Part shown: one piece after another, positions 1-5,684 of the stretch
Position numbering within the stretch: the stretch's first letter is position 1
How the letters are laid out: each line of letters starts with the position of its first letter
Position numbers and translations under genes: made by a program
Source of the DNA: Acidimicrobiaceae bacterium
Lineage (GTDB): Bacteria > Actinomycetota > Acidimicrobiia > Acidimicrobiales > RAAP-2
Direction: 5' to 3'
Length of the DNA stretch: 5,684 nucleotides
Assembly (NCBI GenBank): GCA_003164275.1
Contig: PLSY01000255.1
Span: 9,075-14,758, forward strand
The notes under the pieces: model-generated
What the model was told of the DNA's origin: nothing
Databases searched by the model: none
The model's input: the letters and a program-made list of their open reading frames with translations, nothing else

Positions 1-887
1 GCCTCCAGGATCTGGCCTTCCTCGTTCTGCATGAGGGCGCTGCGCATCCCGTGCAGGACTCCGGGAATCCCGGTCGTCATGGCCGCGCCTCCGGCCGCCT
101 CGACGGCCACAAGCCCCGCCGATGAGGCGTCCGCGAATCCGGCGAAGATCCCGGCCGCGTTCGAACCTCCTCCGGCACAGGCCACCACGACATCGGGGTC
201 GGCTCCATCGAGCAAGGTGCGACACTGCTCACGGGCCTCATCACCGATGATCCGTTGGAACTCCCGGACCATCCACGGGTACGGGTGGGGGCCCATCACC
301 GAACCGAGGCAGTAATGCGTGTCCTCGACCGATGCCACCCAGTCGCGCAGGGCTTCGTTGACCGCATCCTTCAGCGTCCGGCTGCCGCTCGATACCGGCC
401 ATACCTCGGCACCGAGTAGCTCCATGCGAAAGACGTTCAGCTCCTGGCGGGCGGTGTCCACCTCGCCCATGTACACGGTGCACTCCATCCCGAAGAGGGC
501 GGCGGCCGTGGCTGTAGCCACCCCGTGCTGGCCCGCCCCAGTCTCCGCGATGAGGCGGTGCTTGCCCATCCGGCGGGCCAGCAGCCCTTGGCCGATCACG
601 TTGTTCAGCTTGTGCGACCCGGTATGGGCGAGGTCCTCCCTCTTCAACAGGACCCGGACGCCCAGCTCTTCGGACAGGCGTCCGCACTCTGACACCGGTG
701 TCGGACGACCTCCGTAGGACGACAGGATATGGTTGAACTCGTCGTGGAACCCGGGGTCGGCCCAGGCCAGACGGAAGGCCGCCTCAAGCTCGAGGCAGGC
801 CGGGATGAGCGACTCGGGGACAAAGCGTCCCCCGAACTCTCCGAATCGACCGGTCGGCCCCGGGTCTCCCATTATTTCTGTGGTCAC
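1..887 (-). CDS. trpB: Tryptophan synthase beta subunit (3' end outside window)
   Basis: This PLP enzyme joins indole to L-serine to make L-tryptophan, as the beta subunit of the cytoplasmic TrpA2B2 complex. I translated it by hand: about 295 codons are open to the window edge, out of roughly 400 usual for the family. Visible motifs, in order, are [11 protein letters not shown] near the N-terminus, HTGSHKLNN with the PLP lysine at about residue 93, ETGAGQHG with the catalytic glutamate at about 115, and the phosphate-binding GGGSNA at about 239-244. The HTGSHK context and strong similarity throughout fit the standard TrpB1 type. I chose the GTG start at 887-885 because it shares one base with the trpF TAG stop (TAGTG) and has AGGA six bases upstream. 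An ATG five codons further in (872-870) lacks a comparable ribosome binding site. It is the third gene of the overlapping trpC-trpF-trpB unit; trpA would be expected next, beyond the left edge. Confidence 0.96.
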   Translation of the reverse strand, partial: MTTEIMGDPGPTGRFGEFGGRFVPESLIPACLELEAAFRLAWADPGFHDEFNHILSSYGGRPTPVSECGRLSEELGVRVLLKREDLAHTGSHKLNNVIGQGLLARRMGKHRLIAETGAGQHGVATATAAALFGMECTVYMGEVDTARQELNVFRMELLGAEVWPVSSGSRTLKDAVNEALRDWVASVEDTHYCLGSVMGPHPYPWMVREFQRIIGDEAREQCRTLLDGADPDVVVACAGGGSNAAGIFAGFADASSAGLVAVEAAGGAAMTTGIPGVLHGMRSALMQNEEGQILE

Positions 888-1627
888 TACTCGTCCTGCC
901 AATCAAATAGATCGGGAGCGGAGGACATCGGTTCGCCATCCGCGCTCGTGGGATTGACGCCAAGAGACGACATGGTCGACTCCTCGACGGCGCGGGCGGC
1001 ACCGCGAGCCGCCCTGATGAACTCGCTCAGCTTGCCGGGGTCCTTCACCCCCGGGGATGCCTCGACCCCGCTCGCCACATCGACCCCCCAGGGATTGAGG
1101 TGGACGATGGCCGCGCCGACGTTCTCGGGCCGCAGACCTCCAGAGACGATAAGGCGTCGGGGATCGACAACCCCCTCGGCCAGGCGCCAGTCGAACAGTT
1201 CACCCGAGCCCGGGTTGGCCCCGTCGATCAGCAATCGCTGGGCCCCGTACTCGGAGAACCGGGCGATATTGGCGTGCCCAGCCGGAAAGGCCTTGATGGT
1301 GAAGCCCGCACGCTCACTGATCCACTGGGTGTCACTCACCGACTCGACCCCATGGAGCTGGACGGCGGACAGGCCGATGTGATTGGCAATGTCGAGCACC
1401 CGCTGGGGCGATTCGTCTCGGAATACTCCGACCGTCACCGTCTCGTGGGGAAGCCTCTTCACGATGTCTGCGACCGCTCCCGGCGCCATCTGCCGCGGCG
1501 AGGGGGCAAAGATGAACCCGACGGCGGAGGCGCCCATGCCCACGGCCAAGAGCGCGTCGGCCTCGGTGGTGATGCCACAGATCTTCACGAAGATCCCATC
1601 GACGCTCCCGAGGGGGTGAATGGTCAC
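887..1627 (-). CDS. trpF: Phosphoribosylanthranilate isomerase with C-terminal tail
   Basis: TrpF is a (beta/alpha)8-barrel that converts N-(5-phosphoribosyl)anthranilate to the carboxyphenylamino-deoxyribulose phosphate used by TrpC. The protein is 246 residues. The VKICGIT strand carries the catalytic cysteine at residue 17. QLHG lies at 90-93. The general-acid aspartate is D135 in LIDG, followed by GSGELFDW. The phosphate-binding SGGL is at 162-165 and DVASGVE at 183-189. The start is GTG at 1627-1625, inside a GTGA overlap with the trpC stop; no good ribosome binding site precedes it, so translational coupling to trpC is likely. The usual domain ends near residue 209. About 37 further residues, polar and then acidic, end in DLFDWQDE and are not part of the barrel. 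A free trpF is notable in an actinobacterium-like genome, because many Actinobacteria rely on PriA for this step. Confidence 0.95.
   Translation of the reverse strand: MTIHPLGSVDGIFVKICGITTEADALLAVGMGASAVGFIFAPSPRQMAPGAVADIVKRLPHETVTVGVFRDESPQRVLDIANHIGLSAVQLHGVESVSDTQWISERAGFTIKAFPAGHANIARFSEYGAQRLLIDGANPGSGELFDWRLAEGVVDPRRLIVSGGLRPENVGAAIVHLNPWGVDVASGVEASPGVKDPGKLSEFIRAARGAARAVEESTMSSLGVNPTSADGEPMSSAPDLFDWQDE
894..897 (-). promoter_or_regulatory. Ribosome binding site deciding the trpB start
   Basis: AGGA lies within the last trpF codons, six bases before the GTG at 887-885 that also overlaps the trpF TAG stop. This spacing favours the GTG over the downstream ATG at 872-870. Confidence 0.55.
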
Positions 1628-2415
1628 GACGGCGAACTCAGTAACTGGCCGACAGCGGCACGGCGATCTCCCGAGCGGACCAGGGTCTCCCCCACCAGGA
1701 CGGCCTGGTAGCCGGCCTCGGCCAACCGGCGTACGTCCTCTCCGCCCTTGATGCCCGATTCGGCCACACGGCAGATCTCCGTCGGTATGGCGGCTCCGAG
1801 CGTCAGCGCCCGATGGTGGTCCACTTCGAATGTCCGCAGGTCCCGCTGGTTCACCCCTATGACGTCAGCCCCGGCGTCGAGGGCCCGGTGCAGCTCGACC
1901 GCATCGTGGACCTCGACCAGGGCGGCGAGCGAGCATCGTCGGGCCACACTGAGGAAGTCCGCCAGCTCGTCATCGGTGAGGGCGGCCACGATCAAGAGCA
2001 CGGCATCGGCTCCCATGAGGCGGGCGTCGCAGACATCGCGGCCACTCACGGTGAAGTCCTTGCGCAGGACGGGAAGGGCGCATGCCTCCCGAGCCAGGCG
2101 AAGGTCCTCGACGGACCCCCCGAAGAACTCACGGTCGGTGAGCACCGACAGGCAGGTGGCGCCGCCAAGCTCGTAGTCGACGGCAACAACTGCGGGGTCA
2201 AGGGTCGGGTCGAGGTCACCTTTGGACGGCGAGCGACGCTTGATCTCCGAGATCACGGCCATGCCTCGTTGCGCCGATGCCTTCTCGATGGCCCCGACGA
2301 ACGACCTGGCCGGAGGGGCGGCGACAGCCAGCTCGACCAACTCCTCCACGTCCCGGTGGTCGAAGGAGGCCTCGGCGCGATGGGCGCCGATGATCTTGTC
2401 GAGGTAGGCCGGCAT
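1624..2415 (-). CDS. trpC: Indole-3-glycerol-phosphate synthase
   Basis: TrpC performs the decarboxylating ring closure that makes indole-3-glycerol phosphate, the substrate of tryptophan synthase. At 263 residues it has normal length for a stand-alone enzyme. All family blocks are present: SEIKRRSPSKG (E57 and the catalytic K59), LTDREFFGGS at 92-101, PVLRKDF at 115-121 with the second catalytic lysine K119, DAVLLI at 137-142, LVEVH with E168, GVNQRDLRTF with N189, AESGI with E219 and S220, and VLVGE near 239-243. The start is ATG at 2415-2413, and the N-terminus (YLDKIIGAHR) matches the usual helix alpha-0. It is the first gene of the minus-strand unit. No trpE, trpG or trpD precedes it, so the first two pathway steps must be encoded elsewhere. 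Its stop TGA overlaps the trpF GTG start. Confidence 0.97.
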   Translation of the reverse strand: MPAYLDKIIGAHRAEASFDHRDVEELVELAVAAPPARSFVGAIEKASAQRGMAVISEIKRRSPSKGDLDPTLDPAVVAVDYELGGATCLSVLTDREFFGGSVEDLRLAREACALPVLRKDFTVSGRDVCDARLMGADAVLLIVAALTDDELADFLSVARRCSLAALVEVHDAVELHRALDAGADVIGVNQRDLRTFEVDHHRALTLGAAIPTEICRVAESGIKGGEDVRRLAEAGYQAVLVGETLVRSGDRRAAVGQLLSSPS

Positions 2416-2424
2416 AGCACGAGG

Positions 2425-2430
2425 ATCCTA
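2425..2430 (-). promoter_or_regulatory. TAGGAT before trpC: either -10 element or ribosome binding site
   Basis: TAGGAT ends nine bases before the trpC ATG. Read as a TANNNT -10 box, it would place transcription start at or within a few bases of the ATG, giving a leaderless or near-leaderless mRNA of a kind common in Actinobacteria. Read as RNA, its AGGA (2429-2426) is a weak ribosome binding site with a 10-base spacer. Sequence alone does not decide between these. Confidence 0.3.
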
Positions 2431-2446
2431 CCCCGGGCCGGCCTCA

Positions 2447-2472
2447 GGTGAGCCCCATGATCGGCGCTCACC
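2447..2472. repeat. 26-base inverted repeat, operator or leader hairpin
   Basis: GGTGAGC at 2447-2453 is perfectly complementary to GCTCACC at 2466-2472. Inside these arms, after one mismatched pair, CC at 2455-2456 pairs with GG at 2463-2464, leaving a six-base centre. The dyad begins four bases downstream of the candidate -10 at 2482-2477 and 31 bases before the trpC start. It could be an operator for a dimeric regulator or a leader RNA stem-loop. It has no T tract, so it is not a typical terminator. Confidence 0.5.
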
Positions 2473-2476
2473 AGGG

Positions 2477-2482
2477 AGAATA
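2477..2482 (-). promoter_or_regulatory. Candidate -10 element (TATTCT) for the trpCFB unit
   Basis: TATTCT on the minus strand fits TANNNT and sits in one of the few AT-richer spots of the region, about 62 bases before trpC. The position for a -35 element, 17 bases upstream, reads CTGGGT, a poor match to TTGACA. If it is used, transcription would start inside the adjacent inverted repeat at 2447-2472. Confidence 0.3.
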
Positions 2483-2648
2483 GAGCGTCCCCTCGGCCCA
2501 CCCAGCCCCGATTTTCCCCGAGGAGGCGAAGAGCGGCGCCGGCTCGGCCCTCGGCGGAGGTGACCGCAGCGCCGGCCGCCGGCTGTGGCCCTCACACTTC
2601 CCTAACGATGACAGACGGCCAGACATCGGTAGTGGCAGTCTTGTCGGC

Positions 2649-3377
2649 ATGTCGACCAACGAGGACGCCGTGGTGGTGATCGAGGATGACCACCACATCT
2701 CCGATCTCGTGGCCATGTACCTCCGCCGCGACGGCTTTCGCGTACTCCAGGCTAGCGACGGGGAGTCCGGCTTGGCCCTGGTCGAACGAGAGCGGCCGAA
2801 GTTGGTCATCGTCGACATCGGCCTGCCGGGAGAGCTCGACGGATTCGACGTTTGTCGCTCGCTGCGCCACGCCTCGTCGGCAGCCCGGGGCCGTCGAGGG
2901 ACCATGGACCCGAGCGGGGGGGGCATTCCGGTGCTCATCCTGAGCGCTCGAGACGATGAGGTGGACAGGGTCCTCGGCCTCGAGCTCGGTGCTGACGACT
3001 ACGTGACCAAGCCGTTCTCAGCCCGCGAGCTTGTTGCCCGGGTCCATGCCATCCTCCGGCGGACCGGGGCTCCGAAGCACGAGGCCGCTCCGGCCGTCAT
3101 CACCATCGACCATGTCGAGGTCGACACCGGCCGGCGGGAGGTCCGAAGCCATGGAGAGGTCGTACCGATGGCCACGCGCGAGTTCGACCTGCTCGCCTAT
3201 CTGGCGGCCAATCTCGGCCTCGCCCTCTCCCGCCGTCAGCTGCTCGACGGAGTGTGGGGCGGCGACTGGTTCGGGGACGAGCGGACGGTCGACGTGCACG
3301 TCAGACAGCTACGGAGGAAGCTCGGGGACGATCTGCCACTCACCACGGTGTGGGGCGTCGGCTACCGGCTGGGATGA
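2649..3377 (+). CDS. OmpR/PhoB-family response regulator
   Basis: This 242-residue cytoplasmic transcription regulator is activated by phosphorylation from a partner kinase. The receiver domain (about 7-125) shows the acidic pair in IEDD (D13, D14), the phospho-acceptor D56 in VIVDIGLPG, S99 in LILSARD, and K121 in VTKPF. A C-terminal winged-helix DNA-binding domain follows (about 148-241), with the signatures ATREFDLLAYLA, SRRQLL, RTVDVHVRQLRRKL and VWGVGYRLG. The stretch between R73 and I93 is about a dozen residues longer than usual, is rich in Gly, Arg and Ser, and ends in a run of eight G bases; the frame stays correct on both sides. The start is ATG at 2649, where the family N-terminus normally begins; no ribosome binding site is visible, so a leaderless mRNA is possible. 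The stop overlaps the kinase start (ATGA). Target genes are unknown; the divergent trp operon is only a candidate. Confidence 0.95.
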   Translation: MSTNEDAVVVIEDDHHISDLVAMYLRRDGFRVLQASDGESGLALVERERPKLVIVDIGLPGELDGFDVCRSLRHASSAARGRRGTMDPSGGGIPVLILSARDDEVDRVLGLELGADDYVTKPFSARELVARVHAILRRTGAPKHEAAPAVITIDHVEVDTGRREVRSHGEVVPMATREFDLLAYLAANLGLALSRRQLLDGVWGGDWFGDERTVDVHVRQLRRKLGDDLPLTTVWGVGYRLG

Positions 3378-4762
3378 GGCGCCGACTCACCGTCTCCATC
3401 CTGGTGCTGGTCGCCGCCGCCCTCGTGGTCACGACGGTCGGCAGCTTCTTCTTTATCCGCCGGGCCACAGTGGCAACCGGCCAACAAGAGCTCTCGGTCC
3501 AGGCCCGCGCCATCTCCTCGACCGTCTCTCAAGGTGCAGACATCACCAAGAGGCGATTCGACCGGGAGCTTCGGATCATCGCCAATGCCGGTGCGTTCGC
3601 CGGCATCACGGTCGCCAAGCTCTACCCGGACGGCACGCTGGTGGGCGACCTGCCCTCGGGGATCACCCGCCAACAGGTCGACGTGGAAGCACTGGCCGCC
3701 GGTCGACAGGTCACCGGGCACACCACCGGCCTCCTCGTCTACTCGGCCGTCCCCACCCCCGTGTCGGAAGTCAGTAGCTATGTGCCCGTGCTGGTCATCA
3801 CCCGCCAGATCCACAATCCGGTGAGTGGGGTGCGCTATTTCTTGGTGGTAGGCGCCATCGCCTTGGTCATTGCCGCCCTCGTGGCCGCCGCCCTCGCCCG
3901 GCGGTTCACCCGACCACTCCTCGCCGCCGTGTCGACCACTGGGCGCATCGCCTCGGGCGACCTCGACGCCACCATGCCCATCGACGCCCGAGAGGATTCC
4001 GAGTTCGTCCAGCTGGCCGCCTCCATCAATGCCATGGGCACCAACCTGGTCCGGGCCCGGGACCAAGAGCGCCAGTTCATCTTGTCGGTCTCCCATGAGC
4101 TGCGGACGCCGCTCACTTCGATCCGTGGGTATGCCGACGCCGTGGTCGACGGGGCCACTGACGATCCACAAGCCGCCGCCATCATCATCGGAAGTGAGGC
4201 CCGTCGACTGGAGCGTCTCGTCCAGGACCTCTTGGACCTGGCCAGGATCGACGCCGACCGGTTCTCGTTCGACCTGCAGCCGGTCGACGCCGACTCGGTG
4301 CTCAGGCAAGTGGCGGACGGTGTGAGGCCGCAACTGGATGAGCTGGAGCTCGAGCTGCTCGTGGCCGGGGACACCCCAGAGGCGGTATGGGTGCAGGCCG
4401 ACGCCGACCGCCTGGGCCAAGTCGTCGCCAACCTGGTGGCCAACGCCTCCTCCTTCGCCGCCCACCGCATCGAGGTCGGGACATCGGTTCTCGACGGCCA
4501 CGGGATGCTCTGGGTGGCCGACGACGGTCCGGGCATTCCGACTGATCAGCTGTCCCAGGTCTTCGAACGCCACTTCATCTCCGACCGGGTGAGCGGGCGG
4601 CGCACCGGGTCCGGGCTCGGGCTGGCCATCGTCGCCGAGCTGTCGGCCGCCATGGGCATGACAGTGCGAGCCGAGTCACCGGTCGCCATGGGCCGCGGCA
4701 CCCGCATGGTTCTGTCCTTCGAACTGGCCGTCCTACACGACCCGGGCCAAGGAAGCCGCTAA
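3374..4762 (+). CDS. Membrane sensor histidine kinase, partner of the upstream regulator
   Basis: This 462-residue kinase probably autophosphorylates on histidine and passes phosphate to the adjacent response regulator. In order it has a basic N-terminus, a first membrane helix (about 7-28), an extracytoplasmic sensor (about 30-155), a second helix (about 156-175), a HAMP linker (about 176-230), and a dimerisation/phospho-acceptor H box SVSHELRTPLTSI with H241. The ATP-binding domain carries an N box (NLVANA, 353-358), a G1 box (DDGPGIP, 383-389), an F box (VFERHF, 396-401) and a G2 box (GSGLGLAIV, 412-420). All catalytic motifs look intact. The ATG at 3374 is the best start: it overlaps the regulator stop as ATGA and gives a typical MRRRLTVSI membrane-helix beginning, although the frame is open further upstream. 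The sensor contains LYPDGTLVG and a later VLVITRQI strand, which suggests a PAS/PDC-like fold, but the ligand cannot be inferred. Confidence 0.95.
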   Translation: MRRRLTVSILVLVAAALVVTTVGSFFFIRRATVATGQQELSVQARAISSTVSQGADITKRRFDRELRIIANAGAFAGITVAKLYPDGTLVGDLPSGITRQQVDVEALAAGRQVTGHTTGLLVYSAVPTPVSEVSSYVPVLVITRQIHNPVSGVRYFLVVGAIALVIAALVAAALARRFTRPLLAAVSTTGRIASGDLDATMPIDAREDSEFVQLAASINAMGTNLVRARDQERQFILSVSHELRTPLTSIRGYADAVVDGATDDPQAAAIIIGSEARRLERLVQDLLDLARIDADRFSFDLQPVDADSVLRQVADGVRPQLDELELELLVAGDTPEAVWVQADADRLGQVVANLVANASSFAAHRIEVGTSVLDGHGMLWVADDGPGIPTDQLSQVFERHFISDRVSGRRTGSGLGLAIVAELSAAMGMTVRAESPVAMGRGTRMVLSFELAVLHDPGQGSR

Positions 4763-4868
4763 CCCCGCCAGACAGCCGTCACCCTTGGCCGCCGCCCTAC
4801 GAACGCCGAGACTGCCGTGCAGCACCACTGCAGTTCGACACCAGGACGGCCACCGACGGGCGGCCCAT
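4763..4868. other. Convergent intergenic gap
   Basis: These 106 bases lie between the kinase stop and the stop of the minus-strand YgfZ-like gene. The best dyad is TGCAG at 4818-4822 with CTGCA at 4828-4832, a five-pair stem with a five-base loop and no T tract on either side. I would not call it an intrinsic terminator. No credible short gene is visible. Confidence 0.5.
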
Positions 4869-5684
4869 TCACGGGATGAGCGGAAGTACCCGGGCCTCGG
4901 CCCCGGCCTGGCGTGCCACTCCGTCCGATCCGACCCATCGCACAAGGACCTCCTCGGGCGGGGTGACCCTCCGGTGCAGGGTGGACAGGGCGATCGTGGC
5001 CGTAAGGGCCTTCGACCAGGCGATCGACGACAGCCGGCCGACTTCGCTCTCCCCGTCGGCCGTGAACACGCTGGCGCCGGCCACTACGACCTCCTCTGAA
5101 GGGTCGATCGGTTGGCCGAAGACCAGACCGCACAGCCGTCGGGCCACCTTGGAGCCCCGGGCGTCCAGGCGGGCCACCAGCTCCTGGCCGGTGAAACACC
5201 CCTTGGTGAACGAGACCGTACGCTCGACTACACCCACCTCGGCGGCGATACTGCCCTCGTTGACCTCACGACCGTTGACCGGGCTACCGGCCTCGATGCG
5301 CAGCGCCGTCCAAGCCGACTCGTCGATCTCCGCCACACCATCGACCAGCCACCCGTGGCCATCGTCATCGCTCGGTCCGAGTAGGTCGATCCCGGTCAAG
5401 CCCGGCCACTCGACCACGGCGAGGACTTCGGGGTCACCGGTCACCACCTGGCTGGCGAGAGGCCCCCGCACGGCAACACACGTCCAGGCGACCGACTCGA
5501 TGTCCACCTTCACGCGCAGGCGAAAGCGCTCCAGACGGGCCTTTACGACGGCGCCGAACCCCGGGTCGGTGTCGATGATGAACCGGTCGGCCCCGAGACA
5601 GGAGATGCGAACGAGTGCGTCGATCTTTCCCTGTGGGCTGAGCAGCAAGGAGTCAGCCGACGATCCCACCTCGACGGCGGCGAC
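4869..5684 (-). CDS. ygfZ: YgfZ/GcvT-like folate-binding protein (5' end outside window)
   Basis: This is a homologue of the YgfZ/IBA57 family: tetrahydrofolate-binding proteins related to the aminomethyltransferase GcvT that support maturation or repair of certain iron-sulfur enzymes, for example MiaB in E. coli. The visible part is 271 codons ending in TGA at 4871-4869. The diagnostic family signature KGCFTGQE is encoded at 5204-5181 and includes the conserved cysteine. It is preceded by RIEAGSPVNG and VERTVSFT and followed by LVARLDARG, all typical of the family. The N-terminal LLLSPQGKIDA block is also present. The reading frame stays open to the window edge; the GTG at 5669 is internal to a longer protein, because the family normally has some 45-60 more residues before this point. 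It converges on the two-component genes and has no obvious functional link to them. Confidence 0.93.
   Translation of the reverse strand, partial: VAAVEVGSSADSLLLSPQGKIDALVRISCLGADRFIIDTDPGFGAVVKARLERFRLRVKVDIESVAWTCVAVRGPLASQVVTGDPEVLAVVEWPGLTGIDLLGPSDDDGHGWLVDGVAEIDESAWTALRIEAGSPVNGREVNEGSIAAEVGVVERTVSFTKGCFTGQELVARLDARGSKVARRLCGLVFGQPIDPSEEVVVAGASVFTADGESEVGRLSSIAWSKALTATIALSTLHRRVTPPEEVLVRWVGSDGVARQAGAEARVLPLIP

Larger units (their letters stand above)
2416..2648. other. Divergent intergenic control region, trpC / response regulator
   Basis: These 233 bases separate two divergently transcribed units and must hold both promoters unless either is leaderless in an unusual way. The trpC side contains a 26-base inverted repeat and TANNNT matches, listed separately. 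The response-regulator side (about 2521-2590) is very GC-rich, with repeated GCCGGC blocks that could fold, for example CAGC...GCTG at 2567-2585 with a bulge. The bases just upstream of the response-regulator ATG have no Shine-Dalgarno match, and I see no promoter there that I would commit to. I found no tandem Trp codons in a trpC leader peptide, no T-box and no rho-independent terminator, so classical trp attenuation is not supported here. Confidence 0.6.

Noticed and set aside
1100..1711. Open frame of 203 codons on the plus strand opposite trpF and the trpC end
   Set aside because: It is a shadow frame created by GC-rich third positions. The minus-strand trpF and trpC match their families throughout.
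2448..2459. Minimal ATG-GGG-CTC-ACC-TGA frame in the trpC leader (minus strand)
   Set aside because: Four codons with no Trp and no ribosome binding site, lying within the inverted repeat. Most likely chance.
2531..2585. GC-rich repeated GCCGGC blocks as a repeat array or riboswitch
   Set aside because: The copies are short, irregularly spaced and expected in sequence of this composition. They match no riboswitch core that I recognise.
2608..2679. 23-codon plus-strand frame ending in two Trp codons, overlapping the response-regulator start
   Set aside because: It suggested a Trp leader peptide, but it runs away from the trp genes, has no ribosome binding site and no terminator/antiterminator after it. 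TGGTGG arises from the regulator's Val codons.
3254..3373. N-terminal extension of the kinase by 40 codons from an ATG at 3254
   Set aside because: It would overlap the DNA-binding domain of the regulator by 124 bases. The ATG at 3374 overlaps the regulator stop as ATGA and yields a normal membrane-anchored N-terminus.
3362..4573. Open frame of 403 codons antisense to the histidine kinase
   Set aside because: It is composed of His/Gly/Asp/Val-rich sequence typical of the reverse complement of a GC-rich gene, has no recognisable domain, and lies opposite a kinase with every motif intact.
4818..4832. Small hairpin between the convergent genes as a terminator
   Set aside because: The stem is only five pairs and there is no T tract on either strand.

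Overview
The window is GC-rich bacterial chromosome with dense coding, GTG as well as ATG starts, and 1 to 4-base overlaps between adjacent genes. The encoded proteins and base composition suggest an actinobacterium-like organism. A separate trpF inside a trp operon argues against the well-studied Actinobacteria (Streptomyces, Mycobacterium), which generally use the bifunctional HisA/TrpF enzyme PriA. A deeper-branching group such as Acidimicrobiia would fit. This placement is inference; no phylogenetic marker is present.

Layout: (1) positions 1-2415, minus strand, hold trpC, trpF and trpB in that transcription order. Each gene overlaps the next, and trpB runs off the left edge after about 295 codons. 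Together they carry out three late steps of tryptophan synthesis: anthranilate-ribulose phosphate isomerisation (TrpF), indole-glycerol phosphate formation (TrpC), and condensation of indole with serine (TrpB). (2) Positions 2416-2648 form a 233-base divergent intergenic region. It holds a candidate -10 element and a 26-base inverted repeat on the trpC side. (3) Positions 2649-4762, plus strand, hold an OmpR-type response regulator and its membrane histidine kinase, overlapping by ATGA. They look like a complete, cognate two-component pair. (4) Positions 4763-4868 are a short convergent gap with no convincing terminator. (5) Positions 4869-5684, minus strand, hold the C-terminal part of a YgfZ/GcvT-like folate-binding protein that runs off the right edge.

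This is mostly ordinary core metabolism and signalling. No mobile element, CRISPR array, RNA gene or new defence system was seen. The points most worth checking are the shared control region with its inverted repeat, the C-terminal tail on TrpF, the stretched loop with a G8 tract in the response regulator, and the unknown signal read by the kinase next to the trp genes.
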